NCBI RefSeq assembly: GCF_026212465.1
Contig: NC_080055.1
Coordinates: 23,712,291-23,776,290 of the forward strand
Direction: 5' to 3'
DNA: 64,000 nt
Origin: Amaranthus tricolor
Taxonomy: Eukaryota > Streptophyta > Magnoliopsida > Caryophyllales > Amaranthaceae
Shown: piece by piece, positions 23,547-34,615 of the stretch
Position numbering within the stretch: position 1 is the stretch's first letter
How the letters are laid out: each line of letters opens with the position of its first letter
Position numbers and translations under genes: made by a program
The notes under the pieces: generated by a model
The model's input: the letters and a program-made list of their open reading frames with translations, nothing else
What the model was told of the DNA's origin: nothing
Database searches by the model: none

Positions 23547-24058
23547 GTGTTGAGGAAAGAGCAATATCATTATTATTGATCAATGATTAAAGAGTACAAG
23601 TACTCTTATGTTCCATTAAAACCATCATGTTGCGTCGAATAAAAGTACTTACATTGTACAATGTTTTAACATTATTATTGATAGTAACCATTCATTTGTT
23701 GTGTAAAATTCATCCATAGAATGATAAATATAATACCATTTTATTAACTTCGTTCTCAAATTGTGAAACAGAATAATATTTAGGTAGAAATTCATCAGTT
23801 TAATGTCAAAATTGATTACAAATAGGTCAAAATTAAAATTTTTTATTTCAATTGATCTGTTTAAAGTTTAATTTAAGTTGAAACTGATACCTTTAAGGTC
23901 AAAATTTGATACCTTTAAGATTAAAATTGAAAAATGTCCAAAAACTGGAAGAAAACGAGAGAAAACATGTGAGGTTAATACACGCGCAAATTAGGTCGAC
24001 CCTAATTGACGATCTCATTATGAGGTTATTTCGTCCAAGACCAGCTATAGTAAGAATT
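22585..24058. mobile_element. Foldback element copy 2, inverted relative to copy 1
   Basis: Reverse complement of copy 1 along nearly its whole length, for example the GAGTACAAGTACTCTTATG, AACGTGTTGAGGAAAGAGC and CGTTTTCAAAATAAGTATTT regions. It is longer because of a Stowaway MITE insertion (22962-23195) and an expanded TA run (23516-23542). Confidence 0.75.
22962..23195. mobile_element. Stowaway-type MITE, 234 bp, nested in foldback copy 2
   Basis: Starts CTCCCCTATTTATGCACTC and ends GTGAATAGGAGGGAG; flanked by TA at 22960-22961 and 23196-23197. Copy 1 lacks it, so it arrived after the two copies were established. Confidence 0.8.
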
Positions 24059-24059
24059 G

Positions 24060-25650
24060 GTGTATTTTCAATTGTTGATAGTCCCACGGGGCTTTTTGGT
24101 CATAATTACCAGTTTAGCCCATCTGTCCAAAGAATGACACGTACAATAGGACCCATTTCCAATAATACCCTTGAAGGGTATCCTTCTTGGCGTCAGATTC
24201 TAGGGGTAATTGTGTAATCATATTTGTGATTTCAACCGTCTTGTATAAAATTTTCTCGAGTAGGGTCCATACTAATGATCTATTAGTAAAAAATTAGAAA
24301 AAAAAAATTGAATATTGAATTCTCACTTATTCAGAAAGCAATATTTTTTTAAATAATTTATAATGTTATTTCACGGTAAAACGTCCTTAATATAAAATTA
24401 GAGTTGTCCTTTTAGAATTGACAGGTGACGTTTTGTGCATTATTACCATTTTTGTTTTGAATACTCAGGTTTACTTTAACTATTGACTTATACATATAAA
24501 AACAATCGTAGTACTGATATTTTAAAATAAAATTAAATACTCCTCATGAGTCATGACTCATGTCCTATGACTTGTGCAACATAATTTTTGCAAATTTTAA
24601 TTTGCGAATTATGGATTTAAAGTTTAGCATTTTTGTCAATTATAATTTTAATGTATTTTTTGCAAATTACAGTTACTAATGTATCAAAATTTACAGATTC
24701 AGATCAAAAATACAAAACTCTGACTATTTAATCTAAAATGTAAAGTTTTGTAATATTAGTTGGTTGGTATAAAAAGAGAGGTAAGAGAATGAGACAAGTG
24801 ATTTTTAGTGAAAAATAAATGGTAAAAATTTAGAGGTATCCATTACACTTAGTGTTAACTGAATCTCATAATAAACACTAAGTAATGAAATCTCTTAATT
24901 TCTTTTTGAAATGAAGTGAAACCTTTACTTGAACATAAAAAACTCATACCAAACACTTAAACTGCTTAAAATTGATCTGATTAATTAAAATTATGTTTAA
25001 TTCGATCTAATCCAAATATATAACTAATTGTAATTAGCTTATCAAGATATTTTCATATATTTAAAAACCGAAATTAACTCGAGATATTTACCAAAATTCC
25101 CATACATTTGAATAACACCTCTTCATAATTGACTATGAGATATAGAGAAAGCTTTACATGTATACATTATATTTGTAAATTGTAGTATTTGGACGTATTA
25201 ACTTTTTACAAAGGACTAAAAATTCAAACAATATATGATATTACAACCAATAATATAGTAATATAGTGAAAGATAAAGTGATTTAAAAGGGACATATATG
25301 TATTTTTAAAATACAAAATAGGAAACCAACAAACATAATATAAATAAATAATGAAAATGGTGTATGACTATGAGATGTGTACCTTTATGTTTTTTTATAG
25401 CAAAGAATCATAAATTATAGTAATAATAATAATGCAATAGGACCCACAATAAAATTTACAAAAAATACTCAAAGAGTAGTGGGCAAAGTCGAACCACTCC
25501 ATTATACTTAAATTGACAACCCCTCTTCAAGAGCTTACTGGAGAGACCCATCCAAAGGGGCTACCCCAACATCACACAAGAATTCTATTCTTCCCCCTCA
25601 AAAAAAAATCACCTAAAAAACCATAATTTTCAATCAATTAATCAATCAAT
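24060..25650. other. Intergenic region upstream of the FLZ gene
   Basis: AT-rich. A small hairpin (CATTACACTTAGTGTT ... AACACTAAGTAATG) lies at about 24851-24890. The final 150 bases before 25656 are CT/CA-rich and likely the 5' UTR. No further gene. Confidence 0.5.
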
Positions 25651-25655
25651 CAATC

Positions 25656-26823
25656 ATGCTGGGCAAGCGATCCCGACCAGCAATCGGAAAGAAATCAGGG
25701 ATCATCAACACGGTAACGAGCCCGCGTAGTTCACTAGATGGTTGGGTGTTACAATCCCCTAGAAGGTTCAAAAGCAATTATTGTGATCATGGTGGGGGTG
25801 TTGGGTTAGGCATAGTTATAGCCCTAGACAACAATAACAAGTCTAGTAACACTTATAATGTTGGTTCATGTGGTGGTGAAATTCTTGCCAAATATGCTAT
25901 TTGTAACCAATTTTCTAGTCCTTCAAATCCAATTAATGTCAAAAATCCATCATTTTCTACAAGAATTGAGATCAATAAATCAAAAGAAGATGAAATAATG
26001 GAAGAAGAATTCACTTATGTTACATGTTATGGACCTAATAAGTCCACCACTACAAAAGTTTACTATAGTGGAAATGAATTTGCCCAATTTCATGGGAAAC
26101 CCAAAATTGGTGTCTTTAATATATCATCTCCTGCAAAATTCTTAGATGATTGTTCATCAGAGCCTGATTTTCTCAGTTCATGTCATTTGTGTAAGAAGGG
26201 TCTTATTGACAAGGATATTTACATGTACAGGTAATTATTCTTTTGTTTTCATTTGCAAGTCTTTCTCGAGTTGAGGGTCTCAATGGTTGCAACCTTTTTA
26301 TCTACTTCAATAAGGGCATATTTGGACTTCAACCATCAGCTTAAGCTTTTGGTTGAGTTGGTTTCTTAATATGATATCAGAGGTAGCATGACTAAAGGTT
26401 ACGGGTTTGAATCTCAACCACCCATTATGTTTAAAGTGGAATATTTAGCGATTCATACTTCTTGCCCAATAGGCTTGCGTGTGAGGGGGCGTATTAGAGT
26501 ATATAAGATATCTGGGTCTCAACTCTCAACCAACAACTTAAGTTTTTGATTGAGTTGATACCCGTGTCATGATCATAGATTCTATAAGCGGGATTTATGG
26601 GTTAGGATGATGATGATGATGCTAATTATGTGCTGTTATGGTTGTAAAAAATAGGGGTGAAAAGGCATTTTGTAGTGAAGAGTGCAGGCAAAGACAAATA
26701 GGGATTGATGAAAGGAAAGAACAATGCAGATCAGAAGCTTCTAGATCTGTTGAACTTTCAACTTCACCTTGTGGTTATGCAAAAAGAAGCCAGATCTTCT
26801 CAAATGGGATAGTAGCCATTTAA
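25656..26823 (+). CDS. FCS-like zinc finger (FLZ, DUF581) protein, two exons
   Basis: Plant-specific adaptor protein; FLZ proteins bind SnRK1 kinase subunits and act in nutrient and stress signalling (family knowledge). Exons 25656-26230 and 26655-26823 join in frame across a GT-AG intron (donor CAG|GTAATT, acceptor ATAG|G), giving 247 aa. The N-terminus MLGKRSRPAIGKKSG is the usual FLZ start. The FLZ domain spans the splice site: FLSSCHLCKKGLIDKDIYMY in exon 1 followed by GEKAFCSEECR in exon 2, with all four Cys ligands (CxxC and FCSxxC) present, and then QRQIGIDERKEQ. The short Ser-rich tail ends IVAI. The 424-bp intron holds a TRIM element. The start is the first ATG after a CA-rich leader. 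The paralogue number cannot be assigned. Confidence 0.92.
26310..26569 (+). mobile_element. TRIM element in the FLZ intron
   Basis: Left LTR (about 26310-26370) contains CAACCATCAGCTTAAGCTTT; a primer-site-like TGATATCAGAGG follows. The interior has AAAGTGGAATATTTAGCG and ends GTGAGGGGGCG before the right LTR (26492-26569), which starts TATTAGAGTATATAAG. Same family as 31062-31339, 44231-44452 and 50537-50820. Confidence 0.65.
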
Positions 26824-26930
26824 TGGAGTATAGAGTATATTATTAGGAATAATTTTCTCCTATTATAAAGATAATATTATTATTGTCAAGATGGAAAAGG
26901 TATTAATTAATCTAGAATAAGCTAATTTAG

Positions 26931-26936
<6 letters not shown>

Positions 26937-26988
<52 letters not shown>
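26937..26988. repeat. (TA)n microsatellite
   Basis: About 52 bases of TA just downstream of the FLZ gene. Confidence 0.95.
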
Positions 26989-26992
<4 letters not shown>

Positions 26993-27533
26993 GCATATTT
27001 TCACTATGTGACTACACATGAAAAATAACAAAATCTCACCCAACTTAAATAATCTCAATAAGATTGGAGTTGAGTTGAGTTAGATGTATAACTGTAATGA
27101 GAATTATCAATTTTGTTGTTAACTAGCTACTATTACATAGTTCTATATGCTTTCTATATTTTTCATTGAAGTATTCTAATTGAGTCTTTGGAAAAATTAT
27201 TGATTTTAAGTCTAATTATCATCGTAATTGATAATAAATTACGGGTTGTTTTAATGGTTGAAGACTTTTTTTCTTCGTTCTTTAAATCTTGCTCCATTTG
27301 ACCGTCGTGTACTATTCATCAGCAAAATTTGACTCTTATATTGTTGTTAATTTATTAGTTAAAATATAGTCATATGGAATCTTGTTTAAATTGTATCGAT
27401 CTAAAATACATTAATTTGTAATTTTCATAATTTTTGATGAACATAAATAGAGATATTAAGAATTAAAAACGATTAAAGTTATGCATTAAGAATGTGAAAT
27501 GTCAAATGATGCAAGATTTAAAGAACATTTTTT
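26989..27533. other. Intergenic, no gene seen
   Basis: AT-rich. A pair of Stowaway-like phrases (TTCTTCGTTCTTTAAATCTTG at about 27271 and CAAGATTTAAAGAACATTTTT at about 27511) suggests a roughly 260-bp degenerate MITE. Confidence 0.45.
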
Positions 27534-28240
27534 TGTTGGAAAATATGATAGAAATAAAATTATTAGAATTATTTAGTTTCCTAAACCTTATATCGTACCT
27601 TTTATGATATCTTTTAGTTAGTTTAGGATTGTATTTTTTCCTAGGAAAGTAGTTAGAAAATGTATTAGAAAATAGTTAGGATTGTATTAGAATCTATTTT
27701 TATTGAGTTAGAAAATGTTTATATAATAAATTAATTAGAATGCTGGATTATAATTGAGATCATCACATGGGAAATTATTAATGGCATTCTTGAATTTTGG
27801 CACTTTATTAATGGTACTCTTAAGTGTTTTTTTTTATTATCAATGGTACCCTAAGTTTTTTTTTTTAATTATCAATGGTTACCTCGTATTATTGATCGTT
27901 TTACAACAGTAACCTTTTAAAACTTTTTCTGTCCAAAATCGTCCATAACCGTTAACTTTTTTTTTTCTTTTTCTTTATTTTTCAATTCAAAACATAAAAG
28001 AAAGCTAACGGTTTCAAACAACTTTTGGACGGAAAAAGTTAAAAAAGATAACGATTGTAAAATGCTCAATAATACGAGGATTATAATAAAAAGATAAACA
28101 TAAAGGTACCATTAATAAAGTGCCAAAATTTATGAATGCCATTAATAATTTATTTTTAGAAATTTATTTTCTCTATCTAACTTGGTAAGAGAACCAATTC
28201 GATCTAATAGATTTGAAATAATGGAAATCCAAAATTTATT
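27534..28240 (+). mobile_element. Decayed LTR fragment interrupted by a MITE
   Basis: TGTTGGAAAATATGATAG starts an LTR-like stretch with several TTAGTTAGGATTGTATT-type repeats and a TTTATATAATAAA box. After the MITE at 27772-28151 it continues with CTCTATCTAACTTGGTAAGAGAACC, a degenerate primer-site-like border, and about 40 codons of frame. No second LTR was found. Confidence 0.35.
27772..28151. mobile_element. Foldback MITE, about 380 bp
   Basis: Left AAATTATTAATGGCATTC and right GAATGCCATTAATAATTT are exact reverse complements, and the arms continue with TTTTGGCACTTTATTAATGG on both sides and an AACTTTTTCYGTCCAAAA pair further in. No coding capacity. Confidence 0.8.
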
Positions 28241-30780
28241 GCAACAAACACCTCCAAATCAACTCATGATAACAATACTCTAACAGATATCTCAGAAAAA
28301 TTAAATAACCAACGATACACTAAAGAGTCCCTATTAATGCATTTGACAAACAATGGATGGGAATGCCTCAAACATATCACTGCCAATCGGAATTGGTAAA
28401 TTAATATCAAATTTTATTTTGAATCAATTCTATTATTGTTTTTGAAATAATTAATGTTGAAAAATTTTTAAATGAATTTTTAAATTTTGTCATTTTTAAA
28501 TTATTTATAAATAATTTTATAATTAGAATTTACAATTTAAAATGAAATATTTGTTTAAAAAGGTATAAGAGGATACAATAGAAAGGATTAGAAGCTTTTT
28601 TGGTCTTGAATAAATGAATTTATTCTCTTTTTTAGTGCTTTGTATGATATTTGTTTTTGCTCAATGGACCACTTTTCCATTAATATTTTTTCAAAGAATT
28701 TTATTAATTGTTCATCTCATTCAACAAAAACAAGGACATACCAATTTAAGTTTTTTCACACATCAAACTCGATATATATTGATCAATGAATATTTTTTTT
28801 TTTATAAATTTAGGTTTATTTTTATATTTAATATAAATATTCTCTCCATTGTTTTTATTTTGCAACACTTAACCAAGACATATGAGAACTTTATACGTGA
28901 AATATATGTGAGAAATCTATGTGTAAAATATTGTAATTTTTAATTGTGAAAGTGATTATGAGACTTTTTTTAAGTAAAAGTGTGATTATAATTAAATAGT
29001 GTCAAATATAAAAATTTGAAACTTAAATTTATTAATTATAATTAAGCACTTCACTTTGGTGGGTAATCGCTTAATATTTGAAAGTGAAGATAAATGTTAA
29101 AGATTTATTGAGGGACAACACTTTACCAAGATTAAGTCCTAACATTTCTAGTTTGCAATGGTCCTAGATGAGATTACTGAAGGCGTGTCTTAGTATATGC
29201 ATATTGTTCGTTGATAACATTTTTATGATAGATATTTCACTTGAAATCATGAGGGGTGAGATTTGAACGAACTTGTGACCTCACATCACGTTAACTTTTA
29301 ATACCACGTTAAAAAATCCAACTAATAAAAATTTTAAATCGATAATTTTGAATTCGGAATGTTTAGGTTGTTGGGTCGGATGCTAGGTTAAATATGTCGG
29401 TTCGGATAGTTTTACAATTTAGTGTTTACTAGCTACATAGCACATATTTAACTAACAATGACATTGAATATACAAGTTGTAGGAAGTTTTTGTCCATATT
29501 GAACTATTGACCAAACTTCTACCTCTCATTATTTATCTCAATGTCCCAAAAAATTTTGTTATAAGTATAATTTGTGACTATCCCAAAATAGAGGAGGAAA
29601 ATAAATATTTTATGTAAAAATGAAAAATTTATGTGAATAGAAGAAAATATGTAGATGAAAATTAAAGAAAAATTGTGTGTCATAACCAAAAAAGTAACGT
29701 AATAAAGCCTATAATGTAGCAAAACTCGTAAAACAGAGCCTAGCATGTGTTAACTATTATAATTGTAAAACATAAAAGATCGATCAGTTAAAAGGAAATG
29801 ACAACTTTCTTCTGATTACAAAAATATCTACGCAAACAAAATTTAGAATATTTTCTTGGAACAAAAAATGCCACCAAAAAAATGAAAACCAGAAAAATAA
29901 GCCACTCATAAATTAGTTATAGTACTGATACGCAAAAATAAATAAGCTGATTATATGAGTCTATTTCATTATAAAATAGTTTCATATAAAATTTGCTCTA
30001 AATAATCTATACACAATGGTATTAAGGAGAAAGAGTAATGGATTTCCAAGTAGTCATATTTCTTCCTTTCCAAACCCATTATACACAAACACAAATGCAC
30101 ATAGAAGCCCAAATCACATCTTTCCTAAATATAGTTGCTTTCTGTGATTCGACCTCAAATCACATGAGTTAATTAATCTAGTGATTAAATACTTTTTCTT
30201 ACATTTATTTGACGAGAATTTAATTCTCACTACCTATAAAAAGATATATATTTTTTTTCTTTTATCCTTATTTGTAGATATTCTATAGCCTATTTCAAAT
30301 AAAAAAAATGAAAAAATAGTGATGACGGTCTAATCATCTATTTCTAGTTAGCAACCTATTTTGAAAGGCTAGCCAACCTCTAACTATGAACGAGACCAAG
30401 AAGCATGTTGTATTTCAGATCATTAGTACACTGCTCAGTGAGAATTTTATGCGTACGAGTTTTAAATCAAGCAACGGGCAAGCACCAATGGGAGGAACAA
30501 AGTCCCACTAGTAGGAACAGAATTGAGACTTTGATATAATTTCGTTATTAGAGCCATTTAAATTGACTTGATTAATTGAAATTGAATATGAATTGAATTA
30601 ATACAAAATAATTCGCATATTAAAAATTATATGAGATCATTAAAATATTCACAGATACATAAGAATTAAAATTAACCTTATTCAAAAATATCATATTCGA
30701 AACCTACCTAAAAGTTGGGAAGTATAATTTAATTATTGTATCCTATCCAACTATAGTGAATTAATCAATTCAAACAAAAT
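28241..30780. other. Intergenic, no gene seen
   Basis: AT-rich with small open frames (28614-28943, 29519-29746) that show only Phe/Ile/Leu-rich composition and no domain. A TRIM-like internal phrase in reverse orientation (about 29245-29330) is too decayed to delimit. Confidence 0.5.
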
Positions 30781-30784
30781 GCGC

Positions 30785-31030
30785 TTTTTTCCTTAAAAAA
30801 TTTCCAAAATAAGTTTGAATTTTTTTCCAAAATAAACATATCCACATTTAATTTTATGGTTGGGAATTGCCCGCTGTAACTAATTAACAACAAAGCATTT
30901 AAAATAAATTTTCAAATTACTCGCTGTTAGTCTCAACAGGTCATTTAAAAAATAAAACAAACAAATAATTATAAATTGTTGGTTATTAGTAACAGCGGGC
31001 TATTCGTTATTTATAATTAATGATTCTTTT
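30785..31030. repeat. Cluster C of the short-palindrome family
   Basis: Contains TTGCCCGCTGTAACTAATTAAC, TTACTCGCTGTTAGTCTC and GGTTATTAGTAACAGCGGGC, with AAAATTTCCAAAATAAG flanks like cluster B. Confidence 0.5.
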
Positions 31031-31061
31031 TTGCAAGTAATTTGGCAGCGCTAAGGATAAG

Positions 31062-31339
31062 TGTCAAAGAACCAATTCAACTAAAAGCTTAAGCTGATAG
31101 TTGAGGTCTCAAGATATGTTATATACTCTAACACGCCCCCTCACATGAAAGTTTTTTAGGCTAGAAGTGTGGATGCAGCACATGTCCTCCTCATACATAG
31201 CGCTAAATATTTCACTTTAAATGAGCGGTGGTTGAAATTCGAACCCTAACCTCTTGTCACGTTGGCTTTTGATATCATATCAAGAAACCAACTCAACCAA
31301 AAACTTAAGCTGATGGTTGAGGCCCCATGTAATGTAACA
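31062..31339 (-). mobile_element. TRIM element, both LTRs present
   Basis: LTRs at 31062-31133 (72 bp) and 31278-31339 (62 bp) share AAGCTTAAGCTGATRGTTGAGG. Read on the minus strand, a primer-site-like TGATATCAAAAGCC follows the 5' LTR, and GTGAGGGGGCG (polypurine tract) precedes the 3' LTR start TGTTAGAGTATATAAC. Flanking 5-mers (ATAAG and ATTAG) match at four positions, a likely eroded target duplication. Non-coding. Confidence 0.75.
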
Positions 31340-31499
31340 ATTAGTCAACCAATTAGAGTATTAGACAAAACATGATTAGAAGCGTGAGGTCACTCAATTA
31401 CATTTTCACATCACTAACCAATTTACAATTTCCTATTGGTCAACTAATCCTAATCCTTAGCCCATACAATTTGTCTAATTGGTCAACTAATCCTAAGCC

Positions 31500-31745
31500 C
31501 CGCCAAATCATGAAATATTAACAACAAATTTCCTATTGCTACTAATAGCGCGTGATGCGTAACTATTTATTCGTTTTATCCTTTAACGGACTCGTTGTTA
31601 TTAGTAGCTACTAATTTGTGAGCTAATTGTGGATAATTTTCTACCATTGATTCAAATGTGAAGACGTTTATTTTGATTAATAAAATTTTTTAAAATTTAT
31701 TTTGAAAATTTTTGTAGAAAAGAAATTTATTTTGTTCAAAGTTTT
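31500..31745. repeat. Short-palindrome family, decayed copy
   Basis: GCTACTAATAGCGCG and CTCGTTGTTATTAGTAGC phrases plus a GACGTTTATTTTGATTAAT flank resemble the outer parts of the neighbouring foldback. Confidence 0.4.
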
Positions 31746-31749
31746 GTAA

Positions 31750-32270
31750 GATTCTTTTTAAAAAAATTGAAAATTTATAACAAATAAGTATTTTTAACAA
31801 AAGAAATAAAAAAATAAGCTTCGGGTAAACTTAATTTAAAAAATAAGCGTCTTTATGTCTAAGGCTAAAGTCAGGCATGTTCGCAGTTATTAACAGCGAA
31901 TAAAAAAATTGGTCAAAATTGTTCGCAGTTATTAACTGCGAACGAAAGAGAGATAATAGTATAACGTTTGATGGGACAAAAAAATGGAAATCATGTTTAT
32001 TCGAAGTTAATAACTGCGAACAAACATGACTTCTTTTTTTGTCTCATATCACATTATGACATTGTCTTCTTTTTATTCCAGTTAACAATTGCGAACAAAT
32101 AATTTTGACCAATTTTTTTGTTTGCTGTTAGTAACTGTGAACATACCTGACCTTATACTCGAACATAGAGACGTTTATTTTTGAAATTATATTTACCCGA
32201 AGTTTATTTTTTTAATTTTGTTTGTTAAAAGCAGTTATTTGTTTCAAATTTTCAAAAAAGTTCCCTAAGG
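31750..32270. mobile_element. Cluster D: foldback element built of nested palindromes
   Basis: Arms of about 250 bases are reverse complements around an axis near 32010: TTTTTAACAA / TTGTTAAAA, CTTCGGGTAAA / TTTACCCGAAG, AGTCAGGCATGTTCGCAG / TTCACATACCTGACC-type blocks, and TTGGTCAAAATT / AATTTTGACCAA. Inside the arms lie five short palindromes. One at 31921-31943 is perfect: GTTCGCAGTTA, one base, TAACTGCGAAC. No coding capacity. Confidence 0.75.
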
Positions 32271-33531
32271 ATTGTCACTCGCCAATTCATGGGCTCATGG
32301 GCCTGCGGCCTGTAATTAAAAAGAGGAAAAAGAAAAAATGCCAACTGTGGAAACTTGGTCGAATGAATGGATATCAGGTTGGGTTAAAATCAATTCTTAT
32401 GTTGAGTATTAACATTAACTTTAAATTATTGTATATTCATTTTAAATTGGGTTCAGTTATAGGGATAAAAAATCGATTTTCAATTTGATTTTTAATTCGA
32501 TCATTCAAACAAAACCAAACTAAATTTAGTCACAATTCAAAGCAAATCAAATTAAAATTAATCGATTAAAATCTTTTGGATCCAACCTAAATCAAATTTT
32601 CAATTAAAAAAAAATCTAAATTGTAAATTGTATTCCAAAACTAAAGTAGTTTTTTTTTTTTAAAAAAAAAATAAAACTTGAAAATTTGAATAAAAGCTTT
32701 GTTTTAAGAGCATTTAAGTTATGTTTTGAATAAATTACACTAGGTTTTCTCAATTAGTAGTTTATCCTAATGTAAAAATAGTTCACTTTTAACATTTCCA
32801 ATCAAAATCCAAATCAGATAATGAAAAGTCAAAATTATAGGAGTATTTCTCATTTTGTTTATTTTGATTTAATTTAGGATTTATAAGATGACAAAGTCTT
32901 AATAAATAATAGTGATTTGTGAAGTTAACAAATCACCCTTATATCTATATGATATGATTTAATAGGATAAGAGTTTTTTTTATTTTAATTTACCTTTTTT
33001 ATTTTATTTATTTAATTATTATATTTTTTGTTTTTTTTCGTGATTTACAAATCACGATTATTAATTAAAAATTATTATTTATAAGATCCAATAAATAAAA
33101 GATTTGATAAATGTCAACTATCACAATAGGTTTGGAGAGAGTTAAGACGAGTTCCTTGAGTTGTTCATTCGTGTCATCGAGTGAATTTCGAGTCAGTTTA
33201 AAAATTAGGTCTTATGTTCACATGGATTTTCATTATATATTTATTTTTAATTTAAATCATATCGAATTTGGTTAAAAAGTCGGGTGTTTCACCAAGTCCA
33301 TTTTAAATATTTGTACGGGTTCCAATTTATTTTTAACATGTCACGCCAAGAAAAAAAAAAAAAAGAAAAACCAAATTTTTGTGGGCTCTTTATATGTCAC
33401 AAGTCACAGGTCATAGGAATATGACTACAAGAGGAGTACTTGGCTATTGTTATTTTCTGAACGCCTCAGAGATTACACAGTACTCCTCCTACTCAGCAGT
33501 TCCTCTTACTTGGCTTCATTCTCTCTTTAGA

Positions 33532-33565
<34 letters not shown>

Positions 33566-34590
33566 TCAGAAATAAAAATTTAATTTAATAGAACTATTTA
33601 CTCCCTCCATCCTTTTATATTCTTTTTATTATTATACTTTTATTTTCTATTTGAATTTTATACTTATTTTCAATTGAAATTATTTTATATTAGTAATCAA
33701 TTAAATTCAAAGGCATTATTCTACTACACTCTATTCTATAAAAACTAATTTACATTTTAATTTTCAATGTTATTTACTTTAATATACTCCCATAAAATAT
33801 TTCTTTTACTACTATTTACTTCTATTCTATTAAATAACTTTTATATTCACCCAATGAAAATTAATGATATTATTATACTTTTTTAATATACTCCTATAAA
33901 ATAAAATTTTAATGTTTTGCATTAATTTATTCATCTTTAATTTTTTTTGAGTAGATCATTAATTATATTTAATATATAAGTAGTAATTATTATTTGAAAA
34001 AATTGTAAAAAATAAATCCACATTTGTTCCATCCACCTGAAAATAACGCAACTATTGTTTATTTTAAATAAACTCATCTATTCGATGTAATTGTTAAAGA
34101 TAAAATCAATTATTGATCATTTTTATTTCTTAAGTTACAAAGAAGCTTTAAAAATGATTAAATACAATAAATGAGTTTATATTTAGCAAATATGTCCGTG
34201 TTTATTTAAAATAAATAATTAATAAATTTATTTTCAACGGATCAAAAAAAATAATTTATTACTGACAATTTATTATTATTACTCCATATTTTCTACACAA
34301 ATTCCAAATGGAAAAATAAAAGATATTTGGATGTCATCTTTTGAACTCTCTATTCTCTTTCCTCAGATTAAAGCTTGTTTTAAAGTGGCAACCACTATTT
34401 GTATTCAATACCCTCATTTATTAGCCTACCACAAACAAACCCTCTTACAATCCCATCCATTTCGATTTTCGATTTTCAATTTTTGTTTTCTGGGTATTAT
34501 TTAATTTCCATAAAAAATACCCATATAATAAACTAAATAAAAAATAATTTTTATAGAGAGAAAATAAAAACAATTTGTAGAGAGAGAAAG
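32271..34590. other. Intergenic region upstream of KASII
   Basis: AT-rich; no gene. A GTTCATTCGTGTCATCGAGTG phrase (about 33164) recurs at about 45330 downstream of KASII. A Stowaway-type end (TACTCCCTCCATCC) lies at about 33600. Confidence 0.5.
33532..33563. repeat. (AAT)n microsatellite
   Basis: About ten AAT units. Confidence 0.9.
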
Positions 34591-34615
34591 CTTGCTTAAT
34601 TTCATATTTTCATTC

